Below are positions 44,600 to 56,172 of a DNA stretch of 64,000 nucleotides, one piece after another. Numbering within the stretch: the stretch's first letter is position 1; the number at the start of each line of letters is the position of its first letter. Source of the DNA: Brachycybe producta (Eukaryota; Arthropoda; Diplopoda; Playtdesmida; Andrognathidae); NCBI GenBank assembly GCA_036925085.1, contig JAUPFP010000096.1:63501-127500 (forward strand). The letters run 5' to 3'. A program made the translations under genes and the position numbers. The notes below the pieces were generated by a model. It saw only the letters and a program-made list of their open reading frames with translations, had not been told where the DNA came from and did no database searches.

Positions 44600-45071
44600 G
44601 CCCGTCCGAGCGCCGTTTCGCTTGGGAAGGCCCAAGTTCGATGGTGTTTGGACGGTAGAAGCCCTCCAGGGAGTGGTTTTCACCGTTCGAAGGCGGTAAA
44701 ACACGGTTTCGACCGTGAATTGCTGACTTTGGACGGTGATCACGGCATTTTTCACGGTAGAAGTCCGTGCAATGCCCTTTCCCACCGTCGGAACTCGGTG
44801 AAAGGGTGTTTTCAACGTCCGAGGACGGTTAATCATGGTTTTTACCGTGGTTTACCGACTTTGGACGGTGGAAACCGCGATTCGCACGGTGAAATCCCGT
44901 GAAATACCCTTTCTACCGGTTCCGAAAGGAGGAAAAGATGTTTTCACCGTACGAAGGCGGTAAAACACGGTTTTGACCGTGAATTACCGACTTTGGACGG
45001 TGGAAAACGAGAATTATCACGGTAAAAGCCCGTGGAATTCACTTTTCCACGGTGAAAACTTATTTTTAACG
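44600..45071 (+). repeat. ACGGT/ACCGT motif-dense spacer of GyC
   Basis: More than 20 copies of ACGGT, ACCGT or one-base variants, roughly every 10-25 bp, in both orientations (for example ACGGTAGAAG, CACCGTTCGAAGGCGG, GACCGTGAATT). Longer words recur, such as CGGTAAAACACGGTTT (44694, 44959). The leader of GyD (54031-54698) has the same composition. Confidence 0.75.
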
Positions 45072-48031
45072 GTTTTTTCCCTGTTTAATAGGTCCACCAC
45101 GGAGAAGGAGAAGGAGGAAGGAGATGGGGGTGGCCAATGGTCCCCCTCCCTCAGCCCGCTGCATCCTGGGGGTGCAAGGCTGTTGGAGTCGGGATCGGAG
45201 AGCTTCCCATCATCTGGCGGACCGGAAACGGCGGACACCACCGTGGAATCTGTTGATTCAACGGTGGCAGAGGCCGTAGAAGGTCCGAGGTCTGCCCAGT
45301 TGACTCTGACCGGTGTCGGAGCCTTCTGGGGCAGATACCTGCAGTCTCCCTCCAGGGATACGGCTGCTACCACCGTTCAGTCGGTGGCGGCGGTAGTTTC
45401 TCCGGTTGGAGAGCCTGCAGAAGCGGATGTTGATGGTGGGAAAGCGGCTACCGGTGTGCTAACCGCTAGTACCCCAGAATCTGGGTCTCCGTCTGTTCGA
45501 GACCTCCTCCTAGATTGGTCTAGGGTGGTCGAGGACAGTGAGGACGTCTCCTAGGGAGCATCCTTAGTCATTGACACGGAGATGGAGGTCGAAACCACCG
45601 TTGATTTGGTGGTTGATGCCTCAAGGCAGTGGCAGAGCCGCAACGCCTCTTCAGAGGGCTCTTCGGAGTCTGATGGGAGTAGTTCGGCCTCCGAGGGTAA
45701 ACCGTCTGGGACGGGATCCCCCGGAGTTCTTCCCGCCGATCCAATGTCTTTGGAGGCCGTGGCTGTGTCTTTGGCTGAAGAAGAAGGCTGCTTGGATCGG
45801 TTGGATGAAGCTAGGCGGGACATGGTCCAGGAAGGTGGCTTCCTGGTCGGGGACCGTCGATGCTTCATCGGGGAGTTTCCCACCATGCAGGTGAAGAAGG
45901 ACGGCGCAAAGAAGCGCAAGAAAAAGTCCGGAGCCGCACGGATCACTGCCAGAGCCAAGGCTCTCGCAGAGAAAGAGGCGATGCTCAAAGCTAAGGAGGA
46001 GGCGTTGAAAAGGTTAACGCCTGCTGTGGGGCTTCGAGCAGAGACTCTCGCCCGCCCTGACAGTTGTTCAGGGGCTGCTTGGCCAGAGAAGCCGGCTGCT
46101 AGATCGGGTCTGCCCGAGGCAGTAGCTGGCCCCTCCGACTGGCAGTCAGACAACCCGAAGAGGGACCGGCAAGCGGAGAAGAAGGCTACCCAGCCTCCAG
46201 TACCCGCTCAAGGGAAAACGGAGAAATCTGTGAGTGGTGGTGGTGGTAAGGGACAAAAAAGGTCCCGCCCTCACACCCCACCAGTAGCCGAACGCTCTAG
46301 AGGCAAGAAGGCCAGGTCCTCAGGTCAAGGAAAACCTTCGAACCTCGGAAGCCCGAGAGCTTGGAGGACAAGCTCAAATGGCTTGAGGCTCAAGCAGCGA
46401 GTATGCACCGACAGATCGCTCGTGCGGTCGGTGCAGGTGAGCGGCAGGAGTTTGAGCACCGGGCTGTGGAGTTCCCTCCCCTGCAGGGAATGCCTGCCCG
46501 GAGTCTGCTCAAAACAGAGGAACCTCCTGTCGGTCGTGGCGTCCCGCCTATTGCGAGTGCAACGACCATCGCTGGCCAGAAGCGAATCGCTGAGAGGGAG
46601 GCGATGCAGGCTTCCAGTGCACCAGCCCATGGTGCGGAAGCCCAAGCTACTGGTGGCAAGGGTCAGCCGACTCTTGCACCGAAGAAGAAGTCTCTCATTC
46701 GGGATGGTCGAGGGAGATTTGTTTCCGGACAATCATCCTCGGCTGTCGCTTCGGCTAAGGGCACTTCTACGAAAAAGAGTACGCTTCCGGCCGGAAAACC
46801 TTCGAAGAAGGAGTCCGAGAAGGCGAAGGGGGCTAACCACCCACCTAAGCCTGATCGGCCAAGTAAGTCGTCGGGGTCAGTTAAGTCTGACCCGACGCAT
46901 GGTCAACCTTCCTCTCACGGGAAGAAAAAGAAACAGAAGGAGGACAGTAAAAAGTCCAAGCGTGGGAGGAAGGGAAGTCCGACACCCTCCAGTAGTAGGT
47001 GCCAGAGAGCCGAAACTGGAGGCGTCGTGGCAGAAAAGGAGGAGTCCCGGCGTGCTCAGGCAAGCACGCCGGCCGGGAGTCAGCCAGTCTATACTCGTCC
47101 CATTGAGGCGGCGCAGATGGATGGTAGGTCGATGCGTGATGTTTTGGTCGGCACGCCTCCATCCTCCCCGAAGGTGGATGCGGTCTTGAGCCTGCGGGTT
47201 CGAGCAGTGGGAACCCTGCACCGTGTGACTTTTCCCTCACCTAGGGGCGAAGGAACCTCGGTTGCAGGAGTCAGTGTTCCCACAAGACGTGACCCCGTGA
47301 CCCCCAGTGGGGGTACACCCTTCTCTCCGGTCCATGGCGGCGGGGTATTTGATACCCTAGGACCTGAAACGTCAACCTCCCTTAGGCCTGAGGCCGAGGG
47401 ACGGCATATTGGCGCATTGCCCTTGTATTCAGATGCAGAGGTGTATCTGAATAACCGGCTTGGTCTCTGGCAGGACCAGCCGGGAATGGAGGGTTGCCAA
47501 TACCGCGGCTACTACCGTCTGGATGAGCCACTTCCAGAGCCGTGGGTAGCAAAGCTACCGCCGCACAACATGCGCCATGTGGTGGCGTTTGGTTGTGGAG
47601 GTTTTCCGGTGGTAATGGTCGTAAACCCGGTCCAGCAAACGTTTGCTATTTTGAATGTGGTGTGGCTAGATGCCGGGATAGTTCGTCTAGCCCGGCGTGC
47701 AGCCCCATTCATCCAACGTTTGCTGGGATGCGACTTAGGAGGTATGGCTGAACAGTTTATAACTGAGCCTCTACCAGGGTGCGAGACCGAGCCCGCGGTT
47801 GCCCTGGTAGACCTCCTAACAAGTCGGACGCTTCGTACGCGTTCGCAACTCCAGGATATTCCTTTCGAGGAATTCCGAGCCCTGGAGGAAAGCCGTCTTA
47901 GGGGGACAGTCTTCGACACTTGTTTTGGGTGGCGTAACACCCAGATGTGCTTGTGTTGGGCACTTCGGTGGGCTGCGGAGTGGATGGGCTCCACTTTCGC
48001 GACACCGCCAGAGAAGCCGTCCGGAACCTGA
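45072..48031 (+). pseudogene. ORF3 of GyC, third ORF in env position, near-complete
   Basis: One frame runs to 46330 apart from a TAG at 45552, which aligns to a leucine codon in GyB. A one-base-type shift near 46330 moves to the frame ending at 48031; GyB reads across this point in one frame. The inferred ancestral product is around 1,000 residues. The N-terminal third is serine and glutamate-rich. The middle is rich in lysine, arginine, proline and serine, with runs such as KKRKKKS and KKKKQKEDSKK. The C-terminal 200 residues look folded (NPVQQTFAIL, LARRAAPFIQRLL, FEEFRALEESRLRG). No signal peptide, transmembrane segment or furin site is seen, so it is not an envelope. Function unknown. 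Confidence 0.7.
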
Positions 48032-48097
48032 GAAGGTCAGGTTCGGGGAGCAATCCTGGCTGGCTTGACTGACCTGTTCCCGAGACGGAACAGTGAA

Positions 48098-48108
48098 GTT
48101 GAGAGGAT
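48098..48108 (+). other. polypurine tract before the GyC 3' LTR
   Basis: GTTGAGAGGAT directly precedes the TG of the LTR. GyA has GTTGAAAGGAT in the same place. This is the expected primer site for plus-strand synthesis. Confidence 0.7.
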
Positions 48109-48900
48109 TGTGGCAACCTGGTCTGCTCAAATTTTAATTTTGATGGAGCAGACGAATTTCCCTATGGTGGTCTGCCTGACAGCTACAGTAGGCTGTTGGG
48201 ACGGACGCCATTTTGGTGCCAGCAGACCTCTCACCATAAAGTCTATGGGTGAGAGGTCAGATGTGACCTCTGTCCCCTCCAGGTGGAGTTGCCTGGAGGT
48301 TTCCTGTGGCCTAGTCAACCACAGGATCTGGGCAGTTGGTTGGAGGCTGAAGTTGAGACAAGACCTGTGGGTGGAGGTCTGATTGACCTCCACTGTCCTG
48401 CCTGGACTTCTTCTTTTTGTGCCTTGGCCATTAGGTATTTTTATTATATATGTATAGTGCCTGGCTGGTTGAAGTAACCAGCCAGAGGTGTATATACTGT
48501 TTACCGCCATCGTTTACCTTCGTTCATCGTAAGTGTTAATTAAACACTGTTTTTAATCACTTGATTTGTTTCGTGTCAATTTCTTAGGGAGTTACCGTGG
48601 GGGGTGTGTTTCTGGTTTGGGGAAACTCCACCGTCCTTTACCGACCTGTTTCGGCCGGTACTCGTGTCGGCTCGCAGTAGAACCGGTGTTCTACCGCGAT
48701 ATTCTCGGCGAGGCGGCGTGTCATCGTCGTGTTTCACCGTCGGGAGAGCTCCGCGTCGGCACCACCCAAGGGGTGCACCGTGAGGAGAGGCGGCTATGGG
48801 TACGGTCCCGTCCCCATCGTCGGAGCTCTGGTACCGGTAAGTGGGAACATTTTTGAAGTTTCATTTATCGGGTATTGTAACGGTCCTGCGGGACGTTACA
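48109..48900 (+). mobile_element. complete 3' LTR of GyC
   Basis: TGTGGCAACCTGG...GGGACGTTACA, 792 bp, same start and end as the solo LTR at 35085. ATTAAA is at 48539-48544. The base after its end (48901) is already GyD integrase in the opposite direction, so GyC appears inserted in GyD. Confidence 0.9.
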
Positions 48901-49330
48901 TAGTCAACCATGATAAGCACATAGGTGACTCCACCCACGTAGGCAGGAAACGGTCCAACGAAATCCATTCCCCAGGTATCAACTGGGTACTCCGGCACAA
49001 TCGGTTGGAGAAATCCCTGACTTCGAGCGAACTGTCGCGCTTTTTGACACACCAAACATGACTTAACATATTCGGCCGTGTCCCGCTTCATACCCATCCA
49101 GTAGAAGCGTGAGCGCAGTCTCTGGTAGGTCTTAAACATCCCGAAGTGTCCAACGTCATGTAGCTTCCTAAGACAGAAAGCCCTGCACGACTTCGGAACT
49201 ACCAGTACAGTTCTCAACCGTTCCTGGATGGATCTGATGGCAAATAAAAAGTCATCTGCCACCACAAACTTGAACCGGAGGTTCGAGTTGGGGTCACGGA
49301 AGATTTCACTCTTCACCTTGGAGCACTAGC
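48901..49330 (-). pseudogene. pol: integrase N-terminal half of GyD
   Basis: Reads from 49316 down. Zinc-binding H in HDVGHFG (shortened: the PEA residues seen in GyA are missing), C pair in KSCLVCQKA, first catalytic D in DTWGMDFVGPFP. It stops at 48901, where the GyC LTR begins, just after LIMVDY. The rest of the core, ORF3 and 3' LTR are not in the window. Confidence 0.85.
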
Positions 49331-49990
49331 CATTGGCCTCTTGCTCTTTGACCCCATTCACCTCGGAACGGATGTGGTAAATCACCTCATCTACGTCAGC
49401 TTCGACGAATTCAGGCAATTAAAGGTTCGCCACATCACGAACAGTATACCGACTCAAAGCGTCGGCATCCACGTGCAGTGTTCCCTTCCTATACTGAACC
49501 TTAAACCGGTATTCTTGCAGTTGCATCTGCCAACGCACCAACCTGCCTTGCAGGTTTTTGGCTGTCTGCAGATAGCAAAGAGCGTGGTGATCAGTTACGA
49601 TCACGAACTCCCGGTTAAAGAGGTAAGGACGGAATTTACCCACAGCAAACATGACCGCCAAGCACTCCTGCTCGGTAACCGAATACCGTGTTTCCGCTCC
49701 TTTCATGAGTCGGCTTGCATAGGCCAGAACACGGGGGACATTGTCCTCCGGTAACTTCTGGTAGACTACTACTCCCAACAACACCCACTAGCGTCGGTAT
49801 GTATCAAGATCTCACCACAAGGATTGTACATGGTGAGTACCGGCGCTTCGGTTAAAAATGCCTTTAACCAAGCAAACGCTAGTTTGCACTGATCCGACCA
49901 CTCGAAGGACGCATCCTTCTTCGTAAGATCATGCAAAGGCCTTGCAACCTTGGTGAAGTCCTTGATGAACTTTTAATAGTAACCGGCAAG
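49331..49990 (-). pseudogene. pol: RNase H of GyD
   Basis: From about 49990 leftwards. The connection KVARPLHDLTKKD is out of frame with RT. HTDAS is kept near 49800, but the next residues are damaged by a small indel, which starts the clean frame 49784-49419. That frame has TEQECLAVMFA, VTDHHALCYLQT and DADALSRYTV. Confidence 0.8.
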
Positions 49991-50013
49991 TCCAAGAAAA
50001 ATACGGACGCCTG

Positions 50014-51195
50014 TCACTGTCGTCGGACATCAAACTCCTGGACTGCCCGCACGAGATCTGGGTCCGGAGCAACTCCCTCGGCACTCACTACATGACCGAG
50101 ATAACGTACTTTGTTAAAGCCAAAGAAACATTTCTTCGGCTGGAGTTTCAGCTCTGTCCCTCGTAACAGTCCAAGGGCAGTGGAGAGTCTCTCGAGAAAC
50201 TGCTCAAAAGTGTTCCCAAAAACGATAATATTGTCTAGGTACACTAGACAAGTCTCCCACTTATGTCCTGACAATAAGAGGTCTAGCACTCTCTGCATGG
50301 TGGCTGGAGCATTATAGAGTCCGAAAGGCATTTTCCGGCACTCAAACAGACCTTGAGAGCTAATAAATGTCGTTTTCTCAATGTCTGGCTCAGCCATCCG
50401 AACCTGCCAGTAACCACTAGCCAGGTCCAAGGTAGCGAAGAACTTCGCACCGGCCAACGAATCAAGTGCATCATCGATGCGAGGCAACGGATACTGATCC
50501 AGCTTTGTTTTTGCATTCAGTTTCCAGTAGTCCACACAAAAACGGAAGCCACCATCCTTCTTGCGAACAAGCAAGATAGGGCTCGCGTACGGACTACGCG
50601 AACGTTGGATAACCCCTACATCCAACATCTTCGCCACCTCTTCTTTCTCGACTGCCCTGGCCGCTGGAGCAGTTCGACGCAATCCTTCTTGCACTAGAGG
50701 TTGCCCACCTGTATCAATCGTATGTTCGACCAGAGAAGTTTCACCCAACTCTCTAAAGTCGAACGCGAAATGATCCCGGCGTGCCAGCAGGAACTCTAGA
50801 AGCTGTCTTGCTTCTTCAGGCTTCAGATTGGGGCCAATCTTAAGACACTCTTCGAGAGTTGGAGCCGTCATCACATTGAGCACTTGGCATCCGTTTCCAG
50901 ACGCCCCTCTCAACTTAGACGAGGCCTCCCCTGGTCGAACCGTCCTCTGAGTGGGGTCTCCCCCTTTCAACTCAGACGGCTTTTCCAACCCTACCACAAT
51001 GGCAGCCTCCACGGCTTGAGCCGTGGCTACATCCTCTCCTGTTTTAAGGGCAATGGGTGCATTTCTCACGTTTTCAAACCAGATATCGTACGTGCCAAGC
51101 CGGTTAGCTGCTGCGATACCTGCCACTGCTAACACCACGTCCACCCAAGGCTTTCCGGTGTGGCTCCACGAGAAGCAGCTGGCCAGGGCCGGCAT
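50014..51195 (-). pseudogene. pol: reverse transcriptase of GyD
   Basis: 393 codons open. The spacer occupies the first about 130 residues. RT then shows FRFCVDYWKLN, DQYPLPRIDDALDSLAGAKF, TLDLASGYWQVRM, NAPATMQRVLDLLL and YLDNIIVFG, where the second catalytic aspartate is asparagine. This change should kill polymerisation. It ends by a frameshift near 50020, where GyA continues with GVRSFLGLAGYY. Confidence 0.85.
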
Positions 51196-52290
51196 GCTTT
51201 TCCAACGTCACAGATACGACATGTCGTACGTGGGCTGGCAGCCAGACATTCTCCCTCAGTCGCAGAGAACAAACTTCTCCACGCCGGATAGAGGTTCTCG
51301 TCTCGGGCAGCTCTGGTGAAACAATGTTCACCCAACCATCAACCTTCTCGAGTGCAGGCGGAACCACTGGGAGTTGCCGTCTCTGAGGCAAAGCCCCTGG
51401 TATAGGCGATGGAATTGCTTCCACCTCCCTAGGTTCCTCAAGCGCTCGATCGGTGAATGCAGCTTGGAGGGCATCTGAATGTGCAGTCCAGACATCCTCC
51501 CAGAAGTAGACCTTCCAGTGCACGATATATACCATCAATCCGAAGCGTGGGGCGTGATCAACGCCCAACAATGCTTTGCCCTCTCCTTTCACCAAAAGGA
51601 GAGGCACCTTGATGGTTTTCTTGTGGATGGTCAATTCTACATTTGTGACCCCTACTACCTCGATGGAGTGCCCACCCATTCCAAGAAGGAATGAAGGAAC
51701 TGCCAGTTCCTCGATAGGCAACTCCATCACCCATGCCACCATAATGCTTAGGACTGCCTCGTTGGCCCCGGTGTCTACGATCATCTCCAAGAGACGATCG
51801 CCTATCGACACCCACACCCGTGGTGAACCTACGTCGTAGGCCCGGCTCTGAAGCTCATGAATGGGAACCCGTGGGTTCCCACCATCGACCTTCTGTGTCC
51901 CGTCCACCTTACCATCTACACCGGACGGTAATCCCAGATGTGCAGAAGGCTGGGACACCGTATCAGAAACCAGAGACTTCCCAGGTACAGCAGGAGGTAT
52001 GGGCGCACCGACTCCTCCCGCCTGCTCGATGAGCGCACGATCCAGCAACTCACCACTAGGCATGTAGGGTGAGGGGGCAAACCAGCGATCCAGCTGGCTG
52101 CACACGGCCTCCAATGTGGAGTATGGCGATGGAAATACTCACTGGGGTAATTTCCGGGTCTGCAGACCTCGCCAGAGGCACCCCTGCCTTACGCAGGACA
52201 TCCACATATTTGGAGACCTCCCGGAGGTACGTCCCTCACTCAGAACCCAGGCCCTGACAGGCACCTGAGCTTTGAAGCTTAACCGGTCGC
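51104..52290 (-). pseudogene. pol: protease and start of the spacer, GyD
   Basis: A 336-codon frame from 52114. It includes the intact catalytic LEMIVDTGANEAVL and later ALLGVDHAPRFGL. It is the best protease of the family in this window. It overlaps the RT frame by about 90 bp, where a frameshift (near 51130-51170) separates the two. The upstream part from 52290 to 52114 is in another frame. Confidence 0.8.
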
Positions 52291-52297
52291 CCACCAC

Positions 52298-54030
52298 TCA
52301 GTTTGGTGGCGACCGGCGGCGATTTGACGACAATTTCTCTTCGTGTTCCACGAGTCGATAGTAGAACTGGAAATCATGAATGGTGGCCAGGTACTTCCGA
52401 CCCTCCAGCCAAACTGGCGCTATGCCAGTGGTTGGCTGGAGCTTCTGACTTTCGTCAGGCATCACTCTGGCAACCTGCCCTTTGGCCAAAGCTTTTGGCA
52501 ATCCTTCTTCAGGGGTCCCATCTGGTTACACCAGAAACAAGGACCTAGTCGCTGGAATGAGTCTCCGGTTGACCTCCACTGGAGCCTGCCGTCTTCTTCT
52601 TCTTGCCTCCGGTCTTGGCCCCTGCTTTGTCCGACTTGGACGGTGCAGTAGCCTTCGCACCCGTTTGGCTTGAAGATGAAGCCTTGGCAGAGCTTCCAGA
52701 GCTAGCCGTAGTTCCAGAGGACGGAGCGCTAGCCCTGTCCTGATTAACGCCTCTAGTACAGCTAGGTAATTTACCTGTAAGCAAATCGGCTTCAACCAAC
52801 CGTGCCTTTCTGGCATATGCCTCTACCGTACCAGCCATACAACCGATCAATTGATCAGTGATGGTCGTCAGGAGTTTCCGTTTGAAGCGAATGAGCCGAC
52901 AGCTCTCGTCTTCGCCCGGAAACACTCGGTCGGATAGTTTCAAGAACCGCCAGTAGAATGTCTGCACAGACTCCGTAGCCCCCTGTTTCATCGATTCGAA
53001 TTCGCCGAAACAGAGGCGAGCCTGGTTACAGGTGCTGAATCGTCTACGCATAGCATCCTTCAGCTTAGCCCAGGTCAGGTCAGGAAGAGTTTCCACCAAA
53101 GTGGTGTAAAATTCTTCCGCCGGACCGTCCAGCAGAAACGTAAAGAAACTGCATCGGGACTCGTCCGTCCAGCGCTGAGCTCGGGCTTTCGCTTTGAACT
53201 TGCGGAGAAAAGGCGTCAAGTCCTCTCTGCCGTCGTAACGAGCACAAGAGTAAACTGGGTTAAAGAACCCGAATGCCTGAACCTCCGCTGGAACCACTGG
53301 AGTGGGCGTCCAAGCAGCGGCGCTCACCCTGCGAGGCTGCCTGCTCCGGTTCACCGAAACGTCAGACTCGGACTCAGCTTCCGAGGGTATCACCAACTGA
53401 ACTCTTTGCTGCTGTCCGGGTGCGGGAGGAACTCCCCGGCCAATCCCCTTAGGAGACGGCCTGGGTGCTTCCCGTGGAGGTTCCCGCCTGGCCTGTGCCA
53501 GCGGTACCTCCTCCAGTGCGCTTTCATGCACGGGCGACAGTGAATACACCGGCACATCCCTCGGTTCGACCACCGACCGAGACAGCCGTCCTTCCAACCT
53601 AAGAACATCTATCCCGTAAGCGATCTCCCTGAGTTGCCTCTCGGAGAGCGTGGCCAAAAAGGCCCGGCCCTCACGTGCAGTCTCATCCGGGATCTCCACC
53701 AAGTCCCGACGGGGCCTCGTCCTACTGGACAGGCGGCAGTGGAAGCATGGACAATCGGCCGCGACCGATCGTCATCCCCGGTGAGATCACGATCGGATCC
53801 ACTGTCTTCCAACGGGTATTCTCTAGGAAGAATGTCACTACGGCGTTTCTGCACAGTGACCCATTCATCCGAGAAATCCCCGTCCACGCTACTGCCTTGT
53901 CCACCTGTCTCCAGGGGACTCCGCCTTCCGCCCCAAGGGGATGGTCGACTACGTGGCTGCGTAACTCCAAACCCGCATCTACACCAATTTCCCGACCTTC
54001 CGTTGGTACTTTTCGGCTGACTCCATTTTT
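52298..54030 (-). pseudogene. gag: gag of GyD, most complete copy
   Basis: The N-terminal segment VTVQKRRSDILPREYPLEDS is on the frame 54187-53609. A shift near 53700 leads to the 385-codon frame 53702-52545. This has REGRAFLATLSERQLREIAY, a proline-rich linker, the capsid-like FGFFNPVYS to ESMKQGATESVQTFYWRFLK, FKRKLLTTITDQLIGC and a lysine-rich tail. The zinc knuckle on the complement (about 52500-52550) reads C-F-W-C-N-Q-M-G-P, so the histidine is proline. It would form the particle and bind RNA. Confidence 0.8.
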
Positions 54031-54698
54031 CACAGTAACTGAACGGTAAAATCTGGACAGAGCCACCAGATAGCAGGTTTCCACCGTCGAAAACGGTAAA
54101 TTCAAGGACAAAAGTCCACAAAATACCGTCACGAACGGATGGGACCGTGCGAAACCGTGGTATCACGGACAAAAGTCCGTGTCCCATGGTGAGGAACGGT
54201 CAGAGTTTAACCTTACTGGTTTCTACCGCGGTATAACGGACAAAAGTCCGTTTCTCATGGTGTACTTCTCGGTACAAGACCTTGCACCACTTTCTACCAT
54301 GGATCGCCGGACAAAAGTCCGCACACCACGGTGTACTTGCGGTAAACCACCGTACACCACCAAAAACCACATTACCACGGACCGTAGTCCGTTCCCCACG
54401 GTAATTCACGGCAAAAAAATATGGTAAACCTTTACCGTTAACCATGATACGACGGACTGAAGTCCGCACCACGGCAAATTAACGGTAAAGTGTGGTAGAT
54501 TTACCGTTCACCACGGTACAATAGACCGGTGTTCGTTCCCCACGGTGAATAACGGTAAATATACGGTGAAACGGTGGTTTCCGCCGCTGTCCCACAGACC
54601 AAAGTCCGCGCCCAGTGGCGTACTTTCACCGCACGGTGATTCAACCGACTAAACGGTGGAATTCACGGTAAATCACCGTGCGAGAGGCGGGGTGCACG
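54031..54698 (-). repeat. ACGGT/ACCGT-rich leader of GyD
   Basis: Lies between primer binding site and gag. Dense in ACGGT, ACCGT and near variants, and in repeated GGACAAAAGTCCG blocks on plus (near 54108, 54168, 54238, 54310), each an imperfect palindrome. It is comparable to the GyC spacer at 44600. No coding apart from the gag start. Confidence 0.75.
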
Positions 54699-54716
54699 TA
54701 CCCGGGGCCTCCACCA
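54699..54716 (-). other. tRNA primer binding site of GyD
   Basis: The complement reads TGGTGGAGGCCCCGGGTA, two bases after the LTR end at 54719, and differs from the Gy1 site by two bases. Confidence 0.7.
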
Positions 54717-54718
54717 AT

Positions 54719-55261
54719 TGTAACGTCCCGCCGGACCGTTACAATAGGCGGTAAACGAAAACTTTAAAACATTCCTACTTACCGGTAACAGAGCTCCGAC
54801 GACGGGGACGGGACCATACCCGCCTCTCCCATGGTGCACCCCTCGGGTGGTGCCGGCGTGGAGCTTCCCTCGACGGTGACACGACGGTGACACGCCGCCT
54901 CGGCTCGCGGCGAAACAGGAGTTTCACCGCGAGCCGCCCACTGGCCAATAGGCAAACAAAGACCACACGCCGGACAGTGGAGGTCACCCAGACCTCCACC
55001 CACAGGTCTAGTCAGAAGAGCTGCCTACAACACACTGCCCAGAGCCTGTGGCTGACCAGGCCACAGGAAACCTCCAGGCAACTCTACCTGGAGGGGACTG
55101 AGGTCACATCTGATCTCTCACCCATAGACTTCATGGTAGGAGGTCTGCTGGCACCAAAATGGCGTCCGTCCCAACAGCCTACTGTAGCTGTCAGGCAGAC
55201 CACCATAGGGAACTTCGTCTGCTCAATCAAAAAATTAAAATTGAGCAGACCAGGTTACCAC
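54719..55261 (-). mobile_element. 5' LTR of GyD
   Basis: On the complement it runs TGTGGTAACCTGGTC...GGGACGTTACA, 543 bp. The outer blocks match the 792-808-bp LTRs, but it lacks a central portion of about 250 bp, including the AATAAA block, so it is either a deletion or a short LTR variant. Flanked outside by CAAT. Confidence 0.85.
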
Positions 55262-55619
55262 ACAATGAAGTCTTTTTATTGGAAGTATTGAGAGATTCAT
55301 AGCAGCAGGCTAGAAGAAGAGAGAGATGGGGAAAGGATCGTTTTACCGCCACCCTCAATCTAATACAAGAAAGAAAAAAAAAAGATGACATGTTGTCATG
55401 GTGATGGCCATGCTGTAAGGCAAGTGAACTAAGGGTTTGGGAGGAACATCCTTGATGCCTACTCACACCCCTTTATATGACTTTGAAAGGGAGAAGAGAG
55501 GACGAGCAGATCATGCGTTGCTATAGTAACGACCATGCTGTCGTCTTTGAGATTTTAGGTTCATTACAAATGCATATTTAATATACAGAAATAAATCAGC
55601 ACAATGATTATATATATAT
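55262..55619. other. non-coding flank of GyD
   Basis: A-rich at 55370-55390. No gene seen. Confidence 0.45.
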
Positions 55620-56172
55620 ATTAAGCCAGGTCTGTGTGTGTGTGGGTGTGTGTGTGTGTTTGTTTGTGTGTGAGTGGATATAACACTGCAAAAACCTTGA
55701 AGCACATCGGAATTTATATAAATTTATGATTGAATGAACTCTTCCCATCCAAGAACCCCCTGATATTAAATTGGAGATGGAAAAAGATAGGAAAGTGTAG
55801 AGGGGGAGGAGAGAGAGGGAAAAGTGGGAGGGGTGACTGAAATTGAAATGAGAAGTAAAAAAGAAACAAACAACGCGCATGCGCACACCAGAAAAAATGA
55901 GTTTTTCATTTTCTCCGGTGTGCGCATGTGCATCTTTCAAATATAACAAGGGGAGGAGATAATAGTAGCAAAATTCAACTACAGTTTATCACAGGCAATT
56001 GTGCCCAGCATTACAATTTCTTTTGATCAGCCGTTTTGTGAACGTCATCAATTTCTAATTGGTTTGTTACTTGGTCTGATGTCATAATAGGGCGGAGGAA
56101 AAGAAATTCTAATGCTGGGCACAATTGCCTGTGAATTTTGCTCCCATCATTTATGACAGGTTACCCCACTAG
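55620..56172 (-). mobile_element. R1 repeat copy 2
   Basis: Inverse of R1 copy 1: the start block GGTTACCCCACTAGT is at 56160-56174, the CACAGGCAATTGTGCCCAGC block near 55990-56009, and the microsatellite end (GT repeats) at 55633-55675. AT hairpin-like sequence near 55605-55620. Confidence 0.7.

Noticed and set aside
45072-48031. Envelope gene making the Gypsy copies retrovirus-like
   Set aside because: No signal peptide, transmembrane helix, fusion peptide or cleavage site; composition is basic and soluble.
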